Shown here one piece after another: positions 1-16,747 of a stretch of 64,000 bases of DNA. The notes under the pieces were generated by a model. It was not told the origin of the DNA and searched no databases. It was given only the letters and a program-made list of their open reading frames with translations. The translations under genes were made by a program, and so were the position numbers. The DNA lies in the NCBI RefSeq assembly GCF_037975245.1, contig NC_092583.1:9263764-9327763 (forward strand), written 5' to 3'. Positions within the stretch are counted from its first letter, which is position 1; every line of letters begins with the position of its first letter. The stretch is from Apostichopus japonicus. Its lineage: Eukaryota; Echinodermata; Holothuroidea; Aspidochirotida; Stichopodidae.

Positions 1-3000
1 TCTACTTTTCTACTTTTGAATATTTTTCATAAAAACCGCCAAAGCAGCACTTTATCAATACATTTTTTCTACTGTTCAAGAAAATGGTATACTTTTAACT
101 GTCATGATTTATTTCTCAACAAACGCATTTAGCAAGGAAAGAAAATGAAAGAGTGGACCATTTATTGACAAGAACAGCACTTCTCATTTATTTGCAGGAG
201 GCTCTTTTCCTTCTCTTTGTTAAGAAGGCTTTGGGTGGGGTGATGTGAATTACCAAACTCATGTCATGAATGAAAACATATACGCAGATAATATACGCAC
301 TTTTTAGGCAGCTTAATGGGAACTCTGTTAGGATCAAGACAAAGAGTGATACAGAATAATTGTAACAGTTCACATTTAAAATATTTCATTCTCCACTTTC
401 ATGCTATCATGTATGTTATTATTTTGAATATTCTAAATACCAAAATTTATATTAAGTTTTCCAAAGTTTTAATATCAACTTAAAACAACTGCATGATCGG
501 CTATCAATGGGTTTCTATAGAAGCCATTTTCCCACGTTGGTATGCTCGTAATGATCAAAATGACCCCTGACCTTTGAACCTATGTAGGCACTAGATCCAA
601 TGACCGGGTACATACTAAGTGTTTGAAGTTAACCGATGGTGAAGGAGTAGTTCGCGAAACGACACTTCTCCCTAATGTAGGCCATACGTTGTTATGACAG
701 TATAGGTACAAAATCATTGGTTAGACGTGAAACGTTAATAAAAAAAAACATCTATTTGGTCATGACACGTACACCAAAATGACCGAAATCCTCAAACCCA
801 TCTACGATATTGGAGTATAAACGTTTACATAACAATAACACGTCGAAAGCCACATGATCAATGGAGTGATCAAAGATCAAGGTAGGTTAGATTCATGCAA
901 GAAAGAATGTGGCGAACTACTCCTCATTTCTAAACCTCAACCTTGATTGTTGAGTGTATGACAATCGATGTGTCCCCAGATGGAAGTGGTCACATACCCA
1001 ACTGTGGCCTGCAACTCCATGGATTACCTATTTCTTACAACCTTTTAAAATGATGAGAATGTTAGCAAGGCATACCCTAGTGAAAGTGAACAACATCATC
1101 CACCATTCCCAACCACACCCCACACCTCCCTTTTCACTTTCGTCCCTCCATGTTCCGCCTGTCTCCACCTCTCTCCACCTCTCCACCTCTCGCACCACCC
1201 CTCTCTCTCTCTCCACCTTGTTTATGTCCTAGCACGCTTCCTTTTTCACAATATTTTAACATATGACTTCGTATCCTGACTTGGACAAACTTGTGTGTAT
1301 AGTATATAGTGGAAGATCACCATATACTGTTATATCAAAGGAGCGTTTACATTTTTAACTTTTAAATATTGACGTTTCACTGACTTGTCAACTTGGCAAC
1401 GAAAATAATCAAACCAAACGAGCATACGTGAGCAAAAACGGTTTTTATGTAACCATTACATACATTGCATACATACGATGTGTAAGTTGTAATCCATAAA
1501 CCCTTGCGGGTGTCTCCCACAGTTGTGGTCGCTTAAGCGTCGTAAAACATAACTGCTGATTATTATCATTAGTATGAGAATAATATAGAGAATTAAGTGA
1601 ATACGTACTTATGCAATCACTCGCATAGCAGCCAGTCAGTGTGATCCATAAGAACGCGTACAGTTTCATGATTGGTTTTGTCGAATAGTACGTCGACCTG
1701 TAATAAATCAAAAAATAAATCAAAAGTGGAATCCGAATGAGAGATAAAGAGTCGGTACCAAGAAATTTGAAAGGAGAATGTCTACAAATAATGATAATTA
1801 ATAACTTAGTCTACTGATTAATCAATGCAGATCAAGCAATTAATATGAAAAATATTATCCACGTCATATTGAAACAAACATACATCAGGCATATTAATTT
1901 GTCAAGTAGAAAACCACAAAATTTTACATAAAAGCAAAGAAGGTATTACTAGTATGTAACAAGTGTTTTGAAAGACATATAAGGAAAAGTGAATCTGTAT
2001 TTGAGTGTGTGTGTGTGTGTGTGCTGGGGGGGGGGGGGGGGGTATCTGCGTGTGTCCATGTCTAAGCCTGACAAGTGGCGATATGGGAAATTCTTGTCAC
2101 CAAACAATAGCGAACAATAGTCATGGGGTTGTATATTTAAAGAGTTGTATAAGAAAGTAAATGGCATTGCTTGTATAGCTAATTCAATACAAAACATGTT
2201 TTGGTTTGAATGTGTATGGAGAGGTGGGGGGGGGGGGGTTCGTTTGTATGTGTGTGGAGAGGATGGAAGCTGGTGGTGGTGGCAGGTTGAACTGGTCACA
2301 TCATTCAAATTTAATGAGGACTTAGATTATGATCTTTCATGGGCAAAACATCGACAGGAAAGCCCACATGGCTCAGTGTATTAATTTTAGCCTATACTAC
2401 GACGATTGTAATCCACCAAGTAAAGGATTTCTCAAAAAGTAGGGAGAAGATATATTCGGGTGCCAATTCATTGAATTCACTCGAAATATTAATAAATAAT
2501 AATAAAAATGACGTTTGGCAATATATGTTGAATTGTTTGTAGTATATGTGATGGGAAATGTGCAAATATAAAACCACACTGCATTTGAGAACCTCGTGTA
2601 AATTGTTAATCACTGATCAGTGAATGTTTGAATTCACTGATCGAAAGATCTATATAGCTGCTGTCCTATCTAAATATCTACTGTGTTGGTGGTGTATGTT
2701 TGCGCAATAAGTATCACCTAATACGATGTTGCCAACAGTAAACATACTAAACTATTGGAGACCGTCCTTAAGTTAAATGGATTCTGATATTATGGAACAA
2801 TACAGATGATTTATTTACAAACTTGAAAACACCTGGTGTAACTTCAATCAACCCGTGTAGTATTCACATAAATGTATCTGACGGAACAGATGGATGCAGC
2901 TGTATACCGATTTCGCTTATGTCAGTAAGCCTTTAGTACTTACTTCAAACAGTCTTGTCTCAAGAATTGAATGTTAAAATGTTTTGTTGTTTTTCTTCAT

Positions 3001-3040
3001 TTACAATCATTTGTAGTTTATTACACATTTCAATTTACCT
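1..3040. other. Intergenic stretch, no gene seen
   Basis: No open frame here has coding character or a recognisable domain. There is a pyrimidine-rich CCACCTCTCT-type low-complexity run at about 1128-1230 and a GT run followed by a 17-base G run at about 2004-2042. Two segments around 641-658 and 915-931 are inverted copies of each other (GGAGTAGTTCGC core), so a small degraded TIR element is possible. Confidence 0.5.
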
Positions 3041-3055
3041 TATTGGTGAAGACTA

Positions 3056-3425
3056 TATTATACAACCTGTTTGCCTAACAAATACTACACAAATATAGGT
3101 TTAATAAGTGATCGTTACCATGGATAGCTGTAAACTAGTGGAATGCGATGTTTCTCTCATCACCTCTCCTTTAACCCCCAACCCCCTCTTCACTCTCTCT
3201 GATTAAAAATTAGATGATTTTAAGAATTATTAATACACTTTTTACACTATATTATAGCCTACAACCTGTTTGCCTAACGAATACTACACAAATTTAGGTT
3301 TAATTAGTAATCGTTTCCATGGATAGTTGTAAACTGTCTCTATAGTGGAATGCAATGTTTCTCTCATCACCTCTCATTTAACCCCCCCCCCCCTCTCCCT
3401 TCTCTCTGATTAAAAATTTAATTTA
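3056..3425. repeat. Two-copy tandem duplication, ~190 bp unit
   Basis: Two adjacent copies share the run ACAACCTGTTTGCCTAAC, then ACTACACAAAT, CCATGGATAG, GTTTCTCTCATCACCTCTC and CTCTGATTAAAAATT in the same order. They differ by scattered substitutions, a short insertion and C-run length. The block leads directly into the satellite that follows. Confidence 0.8.
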
Positions 3426-3429
3426 ATAA

Positions 3430-4600
3430 TTATTTAATACATCATTCCTATTACTATTGCCTACTATTTATAATTCATAATATTCACTAACTATAACTTT
3501 GATGATTGTTAATATATCATGCATCATTATTATTACTATAGTCTACTATTTAGAATTCATGGGATTCACTAATTATAACTTTGATGATTGTTTATATGTC
3601 GGTTTAATGCATCATTCTTATTACTATGGCCGACTATTTATAATTCATAAGATTCACTTATTATAACTTTGTTGATTGTTAATATTTCTGTTTAATGCAT
3701 CATTCTTATTACTATGGCCTACTATTTATAATTCATAGGATTCAATAATTATAACTATTAAGATTTGTAATATGTCGGTTTAATGCATCATTCCTATTAC
3801 TAAAGCCTACTATCTAAAATTCAAAAGATTCACTAATTATAATTTTGATGATTTTTAATATGTCGGTTAATGCATTATTCTTATTACTATAGCCTACTAT
3901 TTAGAATTCAAAGGATTCAATAATTATAACTTTGATGATTTTTAATTTGTCGGTTTAATGCATAATTCTTATTACTATAGCCACTATTTAGAATTCAAAG
4001 GATTCAGTAATTATAACTTTGATGATTGTTTATATGTCGGTTTCATGCATCATTATTATTACTATGGCCGACTATTTATAATTCATAAGATTCACTTATT
4101 ATAACTTTGATGATTGTTAATATTTCTGTTTAATGCATCATTCTTATTACTATGGCCTACTATTTATAATTCATAGGATTCAATAATTATAACTATTAAG
4201 ATTTGTAATATGTCGGTTTAATGCATCATTCCTATTACTAAAGCCTACTATCTAAAATTCATAAGATTCACTAATTATAATTTTGATGATTTTTAATATG
4301 TCGGTTTCATGCATCATTCCTATTACTAAAGCCTACTATCTAAAATTCATAAGATTCACTCATTATAACTTTGATGATTTTTAATATGTCGGTTTCATCC
4401 ATCATTATTATTACTATAGCCTACTATTTAAAATTCATAAGATTGAATAATTATAACTTTGATGATTGTTAATATGTCGGTTTCATCCATCATTATTATT
4501 ACTATAGCCTACTATTTATAATTCATAAGATTGAATAATTATAACTTTGATGATTGTTAATATGTCGGTTTAATGCATCATTCATATTACTAGTCTACTA
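3430..4600. repeat. AT-rich ~88-bp satellite array with higher-order repeat
   Basis: About 12-13 head-to-tail units of 87-89 bp. Landmarks in each unit are TTAATGCATCATT, ATTACTATNGCCTACTATTT, AATTCATAAGATTCA, ATTATAACTTTGATGATT and AATATGTCGG. Variants occur in blocks: units at about 3589-3822 recur almost unchanged at about 4030-4262, including the rare 'ggccgac' and 'aactattaagattt' variants. This indicates a five-unit higher-order repeat of ~441 bp. The units are too uniform to be CRISPR-like repeat and spacer. Confidence 0.9.
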
Positions 4601-7097
<2,497 letters not shown>

Positions 7098-10000
7098 GCT
7101 TGGGTATAAATCAAAATGCAGTTTTGACATATGTTACTTATGATAGTCACCGCCTATTTCTATTAAGAATCTTTTAACTTTACACTATCATTCACTTAAC
7201 CAAAGTTAACGTATTGAAGCTCTGATCAAATATCCCTTTTTCATGTAATATTATATTACTTTAGCTGGTATATTGCTAACACACAAATATTAACCTAGCT
7301 AAGACTTGTCTTCCTTCTTGAAGATATACTTGATATGATAGGTCAGAGCTGGCATAAACTTTTGTGTGTTGTTTTGTATTTTATTAAAATTATATATTTC
7401 CAAATATATCTTAATATATAATATTTTGCTTTATTTGAACCGTATTCAGATTTCAGGAAATGAATGACTATATACGGGTCTACTACATACAAAATTAACC
7501 GTTATTCTTTTCCTTCTTGAGATCTCGTTGAGCAAATACAGCATGCAGTGCTGGCATAACATTTGATGGAATGTCTTTACCTTTTTTTCACTTTATCTTT
7601 TTGACGACATTTTGGTTGGTTTATAGTACGTAAGAACTGCAGGAAGCATGCGACTGTGTTTCAGAATTGATGTAGTAATCCATTCTATTATATCCTAATA
7701 TATTAAGGTTTTTCTTTATTATAAAAACAGCTTTGTGTGATGCAACTAAACCATACGTAGGCTTTATCATTTCATGACCTCGACCCATTCAACCTTTTTA
7801 GCTTAATCATATTATGGAGCATGTGTTGATCATGTACGCATTGGGCGTGTGTTGAACATAATTTTGTTCATGGATTGAGCACATATTGATCATGTTTGCC
7901 TCTTAAAATGTACAATCAGAACCTGATTGTAAACCAAAACCATTGTCTGAGTTTGAAGTAGCCAGGCTGGACTGGAAGGGGTCTAGGCGCTTCATGATCG
8001 GTTTGGAGGACCAGATTAGTATGGGAATAGGAAATAATGTATTCTGATTTTCATACTATACTTGAGAAAATTAATTAAAAATGAGGCGTCGTGACATATA
8101 GCAGTTATCCCCAGGCCCCAACCTGGCTCTCGGTGCCCTGGAAGGAGCTGGTCGTGATTTATTATTCTTTGGCCCTGTTTAGCGTTCAACTGGTTTTAAA
8201 ACTACTATTTCACTAGTTTGCCACTTTCTTAAAAATAATGTTGAAGCCTTCACAGAATAAGGGGGATGGTTGGTGTGAAGGTGGGGTTGAATAAAATATT
8301 TACTCTACAAATTTGGTACTCGCCCCCCCCCCCCTGCCACCCATGTATTTATTTCTCCAGTAGACTTCAGTTGACTTGAGTTAGCTCCCAACATTGCAAG
8401 TGGTTGGGTTGCGCAATAGTAGTACACATATAGTAACCATATAGTTTTTCCCAACGTAACCAATTCCTACCCGCAAGGATCACATTTCTTTTGCATACCC
8501 ACGTGTACAAACATAATTCGTCACCACGATGATATAGCAACTGCTGTATACGAACGCTATACCTACCAGATGGGGTGGGTCAGTAGGACTGTTATAAAAG
8601 CCACAGAATATATGCGGTTACGTGAGCCTAACGCTGTGCGGTTAACGTTTTCATTTCGAGTAGTTTATCATATACAGCTTTGGTGTATTCTCCAAATCTC
8701 TAAGAGACAGAGGATATATGAAACGATTACAAAAAAAAATGATCAATTAAATTGTCTGCCGATCATTTTGCATATTCAAAGGATCCAGCTTTATGATTAA
8801 ATTAACCGTCAATTAGACCCATATATAGAAAATTAAGGGGCATACTCCCCCCCCCCCTCACCCTGATGCTGTCGCTGTAGCTGTACCATCCATTGTTCTT
8901 TCCCTCGATAGGTCCCTCAGATACTCACTAAAGAGACCAGTCCTAGTTCTAGGAACCTTTGCAGCCACTGAAATGAATCCCTTTAGTCCCACCTCTTTCA
9001 TAATGGCCTCCCTTCGAACCGTATTTAAAGCAATCGCAGTGATTGACAGGTGATGTGTTTCATTAGCTCATGGGACAAAGACCCTTTTTCCAAATGATGG
9101 AGCATGAGGCTGAATGGGCCTGCCACTTCAACATAGTTCCTTAATTGATTTTGCAGATCAGATTCTATTGGACGCCGTTGTTTGAGTTGGTCACTATTAC
9201 CAAGGCACTGAAACAACTCTTCATATTATATCTTGTGCAGTACCCTTTGTATCATTCCAATTTTAATGGCAGTTACAAAGTACCTTGTTTAAATTGGATT
9301 TGTGTTTACTATATTGTTGTAAGTGAACGTAAAGCGAGATGTGGACAACAAAAAAAAGCTCTAATTTGTTAACAAGCAATATCGAATTGCCATAATTGCG
9401 AAATGTGCCACTAAAATAGACTACACAGAAGCAGGTATCAGAAAGCAGTAAATATAATCTGCCTGATTCGATTATATGACGCGCGGTTTAACATCTGTGA
9501 AGACTCAACTGCCGGATATATTGCTGGCCATCGTTTTAATTATTAACAAATCATCATTACAGCCAGTTTTTCTTCCTATTCGCTCACGGATGCTCCATGC
9601 TTGCTCCACTAGTGCCCCGCTTTTGTCCTTTTGTTGCCTTTAAATGAGATAAGCAGATCAATCAAATTTGGTACAAATATATCCGGTGTTTGTTTATTTG
9701 GATCGAATGTAAGAACCTTAAAAAATACTCCTTCGGAATGACTTAATTAAACTTAAATGTAATCTGTGATGCCGATTCATCCTGGCATCAATCAAGTTGT
9801 TTCCAAAACCAACGAATATCACAAATAAACCTCACTTCTCAATTCACAAATCAAAAATACCACAAATCCACGAAAGAGGCCCCTCGACCCATCTGTATCA
9901 TGCCTCCACGGTCTAATCGTAGAAAAATTTTCACAAATATTTACAAATTTAATTGATTTGGCAATATATGGATATTTTAGCCAAATCGGAAAGAAACCGT

Positions 10001-13000
10001 CGGTCGCCGGTGTAAGAAATTATAGTTTGTCAGAATATATAGACCTTGTAGAATACAAATGGTAGTTACCCTCCCCCTCCCCTCTCTACCCCATTAGGAC
10101 ATACTTTTTTATCCGTAACTGCTTGTGCCACCCTGATTAAAATTCCTATGTGATAGAATTTCTTTCGTTCTTGTAGTGATCAGAGATTGTCATATATCAT
10201 TTACTACAAGGCAATGAATCCAAAAGGGGTTGTGGCCGTCAGTTCTTTGAAGCCGATCCACAAATTGGGGGCGCCCCTCAGAAAAAAATGTGGGCGTAAA
10301 ATGGCTGAATGATGCATTCTAAGGTATACTTAAACTACATACACTAGGTATATAATTTGGTCTAACCGCAATATTGAGGGTAATGATCACTGTTTAATTT
10401 TGTGGGGTGAGGGTGTGTGGTGTGGGGTGCGGGGTGCGGGTGTTCACAATTTCCTAACGAATTATTTTATCTAAACTGTGCGTAACACCATTGTTGCACA
10501 TTTTGTTGGGGGAAAAAAAAGGTCAGATCATCAATCTTCTGGAAGTAAGATAGAATACAAGCAAAATCTTGTTTGGAAATAAATATTTAATTCTGACGGC
10601 ATCACTGAATTGTTCGATATCATAGTCCCACAAACAAAATATCCTTGTTTTATATATTATTTTGAAGAAAATGCAATTATCGTTTAATATGGTCATAAGT
10701 GTCGAACATGAGGGCATTTTAAAAAGAATTATGTCCCATCCCGCAGCCCCCCACCCCCTCCCAACCGAACTGGCCACCATCAATTCCACAAAAATAACGT
10801 TTGTCATAATATAAAATAGTAGCTATAAGTGAGATAACTAAATATTGAACAGTTAGAGGACGGTTAAAAGAACTAAATCACCCTGAAATCGCATATTGAT
10901 TATCTTTTTGAATAATCTATTTCTGGGAGGTGACAGATGCGGTGACATTATATAAAGTTTCCGTCCCCTGATTAGAGCAATACGTCGTATTCGTTCCATT
11001 TTTAATTGTTATTTAGACAATCGAGAATTATGTATTACAATGCCTTTCTAGCTTTCTGTTGTGTGTGTGGGGGTAGGGTGGGGGTGGGGGTGGGGTGGAC
11101 AGTGCTTAAGATGTAAAATGCGAAACCCAATAGTGTGCGAATTTAATTATAGTTATACTATGATGATATATTATTATATTAAACCACAACTAGCAAGAGT
11201 TTTCGTGTCATTGAAACTTGATTTCATAACCTCTGCCGAACAAAAGAGAGGAAGGGGATTTGTTTCTCAACTTATTATTTAATTTCCGTTAACTCATAAC
11301 TTATTACACTTTTGCCCACATAGTAAGAACAAAGGACCTGAAACATACACATTGTCATTTTTTTTTTCCATATTGATCGAACACAAGTCTTGCTTTAAAA
11401 AAGAAAAACTTGTAACTATATTGACTTGTACTATTTTACTTTAAAAGCACATTGGAAAAAAATTGGTAATTTGCAGGGCTGCGTCAAATTCTGTTTTTTG
11501 TTATTTTTTACGATATTTTATATCCTTACGCCACTGAATATTCTTTAACGATCTTATTTGGCTTTTTAAGAAAGTTCGACAAATAACTTTGAGCAGTACA
11601 GTTTTAAATGTCACAAATGAATCATATGGCAAATTGTCTAAAACAACAGAACCTAATGAGGTCCTCAAAGAGACATGTAAGACATCATGTGAAGAGGAAC
11701 ATTTAAGGTTCTTGTCTCAAACAGTAATTAACGAGCAGATAAAGGAGAGTTTAAAATACAACCTAACCCTTCTATAAACATTGCTACTGCAAGCTGTGCG
11801 AACATCTCTGCATGAATTTACCCTTGACCAAAACAAATACCCACTTCTTGAACATTTTAACTTTCAAGAAACGATCGTTACAATATTATGATATCAATTA
11901 AACATATACCGATCAAGTTATTATATTTGTAGTTTACAAGGTATATATAAATAGACCATAGCAAAATGAACGTATATCAATTATGTATTCATGCAATGTC
12001 TAGAGAAATATGAACTGTAAGAAAGCCGCTTTATGCTTATTTAGTGGTCAATACAACAAAACGCAAAAGGAAAAAGACAGACAAAAACTATTACAAGTGT
12101 ACTCGCCGAAGAAGATCAAAGAGTTCGCTGATAATCATTTCATATAAAGACTTCTTTGGATGTGATCATTCATGGGCTTTAATAATTTGATAAGGATGGG
12201 ATGTTTGTCCACGGGAGATAATACATAGTTTCCTTATAGACAAATATGGAAGAAATTGATAATTCATCAGGAGGAAAGCTGTCTGTAAAGCCTTCCTTAA
12301 ATTACAAATAAATAAGTTATAATCATCCCGGTGCCAATTTGGTGACAAACGTGGTTTTGTAATCGAGGCAACAAACAGTACTTAAATATTTGTGTTATTA
12401 TTACAAACTTAATAGTGGGTCAGCTCTTTTTGGATTTCAAACGGTCTTAATCTTAGATGATATGAGGGAGATAATGATTAAATCGAAAACTCTTTTTGAG
12501 GACTTCTTTGCACGACTAGATATCATAAGGAGATCTTTCCTATTCATCTTGATCTTTTAATAGTTGTGTTGAAGGAGAAGTCACATGTAAAGTCAATATA
12601 ACTTTGCAAATACACAATAAATGCTGGTATTCTGTCCAACGTCAAGGGCTAGATTTAGCACAGCGTCATACGAAAATTCTAACTTACAGAAATGGTTGGT
12701 AACGTGTTAGAGCAATCATTCAGGAAAAGTTCGTATGTCTAAATTGGCGAACAAGTATCCAATTTCTTCAACTCGCGATAGCATATAGTCTACGACGCAT
12801 TAGTGGCTAAATTCACATCAGACTTAAAAAGGCATTGATATAACAATACAAGTGAATGTTACAGGGTTACGTAGTTTAATACTGGTGTGAGGGAGCTGTT
12901 TCCGTACAGTAAAACACTGAATATTGAGATCGTAGACGACAACATGTGGTGAAAGATAACTAACAAGAAGAGCTGCAGGTCGAAAAACTGCTGGAGATTT

Positions 13001-13226
13001 CAACGGGGTGTATGTTTAACCAAAAGCTTCTAACTTATAAGGAAATATGTTGACGGAAATGTTCCATTAATTTTGCAAATCTACACAATGGAATCTGTGG
13101 CGACAAAAATTATATATTATTACTGGAGCGTTTCGAAGCTGTAAGCAGTTGAGATGTATCCAGACAGGCCTGGGTAAATTTAACCACAATTTGCGTGAAG
13201 CAGCTCATATGACATGATAGAATATG
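7098..13226. other. Intergenic stretch, no supported gene
   Basis: AT-rich, with C runs at about 8321 and 8849 and G/T-rich runs at about 10400-10440 and 11060-11100. The short open frames have no recognisable motif. The only stretch that reads somewhat protein-like is on the minus strand at 8868-9216, listed separately. Confidence 0.5.
8868..9216 (-). pseudogene. Possible degraded coding fragment, unidentified
   Basis: The minus strand has a 63-residue open frame (9025-9216) with mixed, protein-like composition. After its stop, a second frame continues with similar quality up to about 8868 (for example TVRREAIMKEVGLKGF and RTRTGLFSEYLRDLSRE). Two abutting protein-like frames interrupted by a stop suggest a decayed transposon or retrogene ORF. 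I do not recognise the family. Confidence 0.2.
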
Positions 13227-13306
13227 CGTCACTTTTATAGACCCTGGTCCCCAGTCGTTGGTTATACGTCACTTTTATAGACCCTGGTCCCCAGTCGTTG
13301 GTTATA
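13227..13306. repeat. Perfect 40-bp direct duplication
   Basis: Two adjacent identical 40-bp copies beginning CGTCACTTTTATAGACC and ending CGTTGGTTATA. Their identity implies a recent event. Confidence 0.95.
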
Positions 13307-14762
13307 AAGGTCTATTCTTCACTCAGAACGATGCAGTTAACCGGTCAGTGTAGATATCAGCGGCTTTCTCGTATAATATCAACAATGAAGAGAAAAGACG
13401 GTAGAAAGTACGTATGCCTGTAAAATAATGAGAAAATATTTTCTTTACACACTCTTCTTCCTAATTCTTATTAGATAGACTTTTCCCCTAATTATGATTG
13501 CCTCACTACCAATTTCATTAACAAGGATACTTGTCTTGTATAAGTGTCACACGAAGAAATTTTACTTTCTGTTGAAATATTTCAGCATCAGATCTGCATA
13601 TCTCAACCCCGTAAAAAAATCAAACAAACCACAAAGGTTATAAGTGAATTTTCCTATGTTCACCGATCAAGGCTCCTTATCCAAGTTATAAGTAACAAAG
13701 TATTGAAAAGGTGTGAATTTTCATTAGTACGTAATAAATATTAAACACAATCAACAATTTAAAAAACAAAACAATGCATTGCTTTCGGTGGTTGCCAATT
13801 TGGTGCGATGACCTATTAATTGCAGATAAATGGAGTTTATCTAACGATTTTGATGGATGGTTATTGGTAAATTATTAAAGTGGATTCCCCTTATTTCATG
13901 AAACGTGAAATAATTATGTATTTCATTTAATAGGTTTGTTATCTCTACCTGTGGTATGTTTTGTTTTTAAAAGTTAAGATAATATAACATATTTATACTT
14001 AGAAATTCAGAATTATGACACTGTGGGTTTGGATTCCAATTCCAACGGATAACTTTGACAGTTTCGATATGTTGCATAAGATTCGTAATCTTTGATTATA
14101 CAGTAGGGTTTTATTTGTGAAAAGGATATAGGTTTCTTTCTGTCCCAGAGGAATTAAGTGTAACCCTCTCCCGGGTGATTCTCCTTGATCTTCGTTAGTT
14201 TGATTCGATTTAAATTATTTTGAAGATCAAAAATATTTCTTGTGTAATATGTACATAATGTACATAACGTACATTTAGATATTTAATGAAGTCATGACTA
14301 TAATGTTTTAATACTTTTACTTATTATTTTATTGAGCATGGATTCTGTTTATTAACAAATGTTTTTATAGTCATTATTATACGAGCACTCATTACTGACC
14401 TAACTAACTGAGTTATGTAATTGTTACAAATCCGTCATAATATCAGTCATTAGTAATGAAGTTTCATTTGAAATAACGAAGTAAAAGAAACACTTATTGA
14501 CAATACTACCAATGTGAGAATGTTTTTGGGCGAAATAGTTCACTCATTAATGTTCCTTTGTCTTAGTTTGATCATTTCTAATTTAATTAATAACATTAAT
14601 TTGCTAATAGTATCTTTACTCTGTAGGTTGGACAAAAATCATTAAAGTTGTAGTTGTTGTTTCTGTATGGGAACATTCACTCCATGATGTGGTCTTTTTA
14701 AATGATTGAGTCTGACGTCTTTTGAAACATTGTTCCCATATACCGGTTTTTGATATGCCTTT
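13307..14762. other. Intergenic stretch, nothing recognised
   Basis: AT-rich sequence ending at the retrotransposon target site. No coding signal was found. A small GTACATAATGTACATAACGTAC palindromic cluster lies near 14250-14272. Confidence 0.45.
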
Positions 14763-14766
14763 CTAA

Positions 14767-15473
14767 TGTAATATTGTGACGAGCCCGGCTCCTCCGATGG
14801 TAATACTACATCGGGACTCGCGATAGAAAGGTACTGGGATATCTTGATGCCGTTTTTATGCTTCTTCAGGAGATGTCTCGAACGGGCGAAAACAATGAGT
14901 TCACAGAAAAACAATTTGACAAGATCGGATTTGATTAGTGATTCGGTATAATTTCTTCTCTGTCGATTCTCTTTACAAATAAAACTAAATTACAATGATT
15001 TGACTTGACTCCGTCAATTACGCAATTAGAGGGAGTGATGAACTTTCGGCGGAGTGATAAATTTTCTGATCAAGTGATAAACTTTCGGCCTCCTTTTCCT
15101 TTTAAACCTTACTTCCATAAAATCCCACTGCGCACAATCAAAAGGCAGCCAATAAACTGACCATCCTGTATTAACTTAACGATATAAAAATAAGTGCACT
15201 GGCACTGATCTGCCCTGATTGGTTGGGAGTTTGGAAGTCCATCCCCTTTTCTATGGAAACTTCCATACCACGTGAGAGAACCTTCTCGAATGTTCCACAG
15301 ACATAATGGAATCTATTTTAGGAAAAGGCCCTGTACCAAGATTCAATAAGATAGTTAAACACTTCTCGTGGGAAAACTGAATCCATGACCTAGATAAATA
15401 CATGAGGCCCTGTAAGGTGTCTCGATGGAGTGTTTCGGTAACATCAAAGAGATGGTATCACTATTTCATAACA
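14767..15473 (-). repeat. 3' LTR of the Gypsy element
   Basis: 707 bp, starting TGTAATATTGTGACGAG and ending TATTTCATAACA on the plus strand. It matches the copy at 22493-23199 base for base as far as I can follow by eye. A TATA-like TTTTTATATC lies inside it when read on the element's strand (plus strand about 15182-15191). Confidence 0.95.
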
Positions 15474-15492
15474 TCCCCCTCAATCTTTTAAA
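15474..15492 (-). promoter_or_regulatory. Polypurine tract of the Gypsy element
   Basis: Directly against the inner edge of the 3' LTR, the element strand reads AAAAGATTGAGGGGGA. This is the purine-rich primer expected for plus-strand DNA synthesis. Its place, touching the LTR's first base, is exactly as known for LTR retroelements. Confidence 0.85.
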
Positions 15493-16747
15493 ATTTTTGG
15501 ATACTCCAAAATTTTAACATCATACTGCTTTAACTTATCATTATTTCAAGAAGGTAGTGTACTGTCAGCACATTCACTAATATTCATTGACTTCAATAAA
15601 TGGTCTTCATGTATCTCAAAGGTTAACATCTTGGTTACGAATTATTAAAATGATCATATGGTATATACATTGACACTATCTCCATGACTTTGAAATTGAA
15701 GTGTACCTCTTCAATATTGATGACATCATATGATGTAATCTATTAAAAAAAAAAAAAAAAAATGTCATTAAGATATCTTAAAGTTACATGACACAGCAAA
15801 ATATGCAGTATCTCTTACAAAATACATTTATGCTTTTCATACATCAATAATACATTTATATCAAAAGTGAAATCATGCCGTGATTTGGGGAGAGATCAGA
15901 GAATACTAGACTTAGTTATCTTTTAACTGAACGGAACACCTTGGCGTTCCATAAATTTTCGTACACAAAAAAAGAACGTTAAAATATTACAAACTCATTT
16001 ACAAAACCTCCTCTTTAATGAAGGCATAGTCTCAAAACTGCTTTGAAACCTTGTGAATCATATACATTCACCTCAAGAAAATCAACAAAATGTGACTCGA
16101 TAGCATGGTGACCCTAGGTATGCACTCCGAATTGATAGTCTAGTAAAGTACCAAAGTACTAGATATTCGATACCATAAAAGAGACCCCATAGACTATGAC
16201 ATCAACAAATCTTTCTTCAAATTTACATAATACTTAACATCTTGTCTTTTCAACTTCATGATGAAATTTACTTTTGCATGAATAATTGAGGAAAAGAAAA
16301 TATATACACATAATTTCATCAAAACATCTATACTTTCATTTGCTTCGATAACTGTTGCTGTAAGTAAAAGTTGCACATCACCAATGCTGTCTCTGAATAG
16401 CCTTCAATATAACATAAATGATGCAATGTAAATATCCTTAAAATATTTCTCAATATATGAAAACCCATGTTGCTAATATTCCGGATATGTTCTAATTGCC
16501 GGGTAAACGTTTGAACGAATTCATAAAGAGAAATAAGGTATACTCATTACACATTTGTCATAAAAGATGAAACTAGGTCACTTGGTGGCGTTTTTAACAA
16601 TAAAGCTTATATTGTTACACCATACAGTACAATGACTTCCACTTAATAGGTATGCAGGTAATTGCCATGACGCATTCCATTCATACAATCGTGGGTAAAA
16701 CACCTGTTCGTCTGAACTTAAAGCAATATGCAGTTATACTGTACATA
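15493..16747 (-). other. Noncoding 3' internal region of the Gypsy element
   Basis: About 1.25 kb between the pol stop and the polypurine tract. The longest open frame is 60 codons (16194-16376) and has no recognisable domain. A 17-base A run sits near 15745. There is no transmembrane or signal-peptide frame that would suggest env. Confidence 0.6.

Noticed and set aside
954-1232. 92-codon plus-strand frame rich in Ser/Pro/His/Leu
   Set aside because: Driven by a CT-rich low-complexity run. No recognisable domain, splice or promoter support.
3430-4600. CRISPR-like regular repeats
   Set aside because: Units are contiguous 88-bp copies with no unique spacers, in an animal genome.
14642-14914. 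90-codon minus-strand frame across the left LTR edge
   Set aside because: It straddles the LTR boundary and the target site, so it was created by the insertion. No domain.
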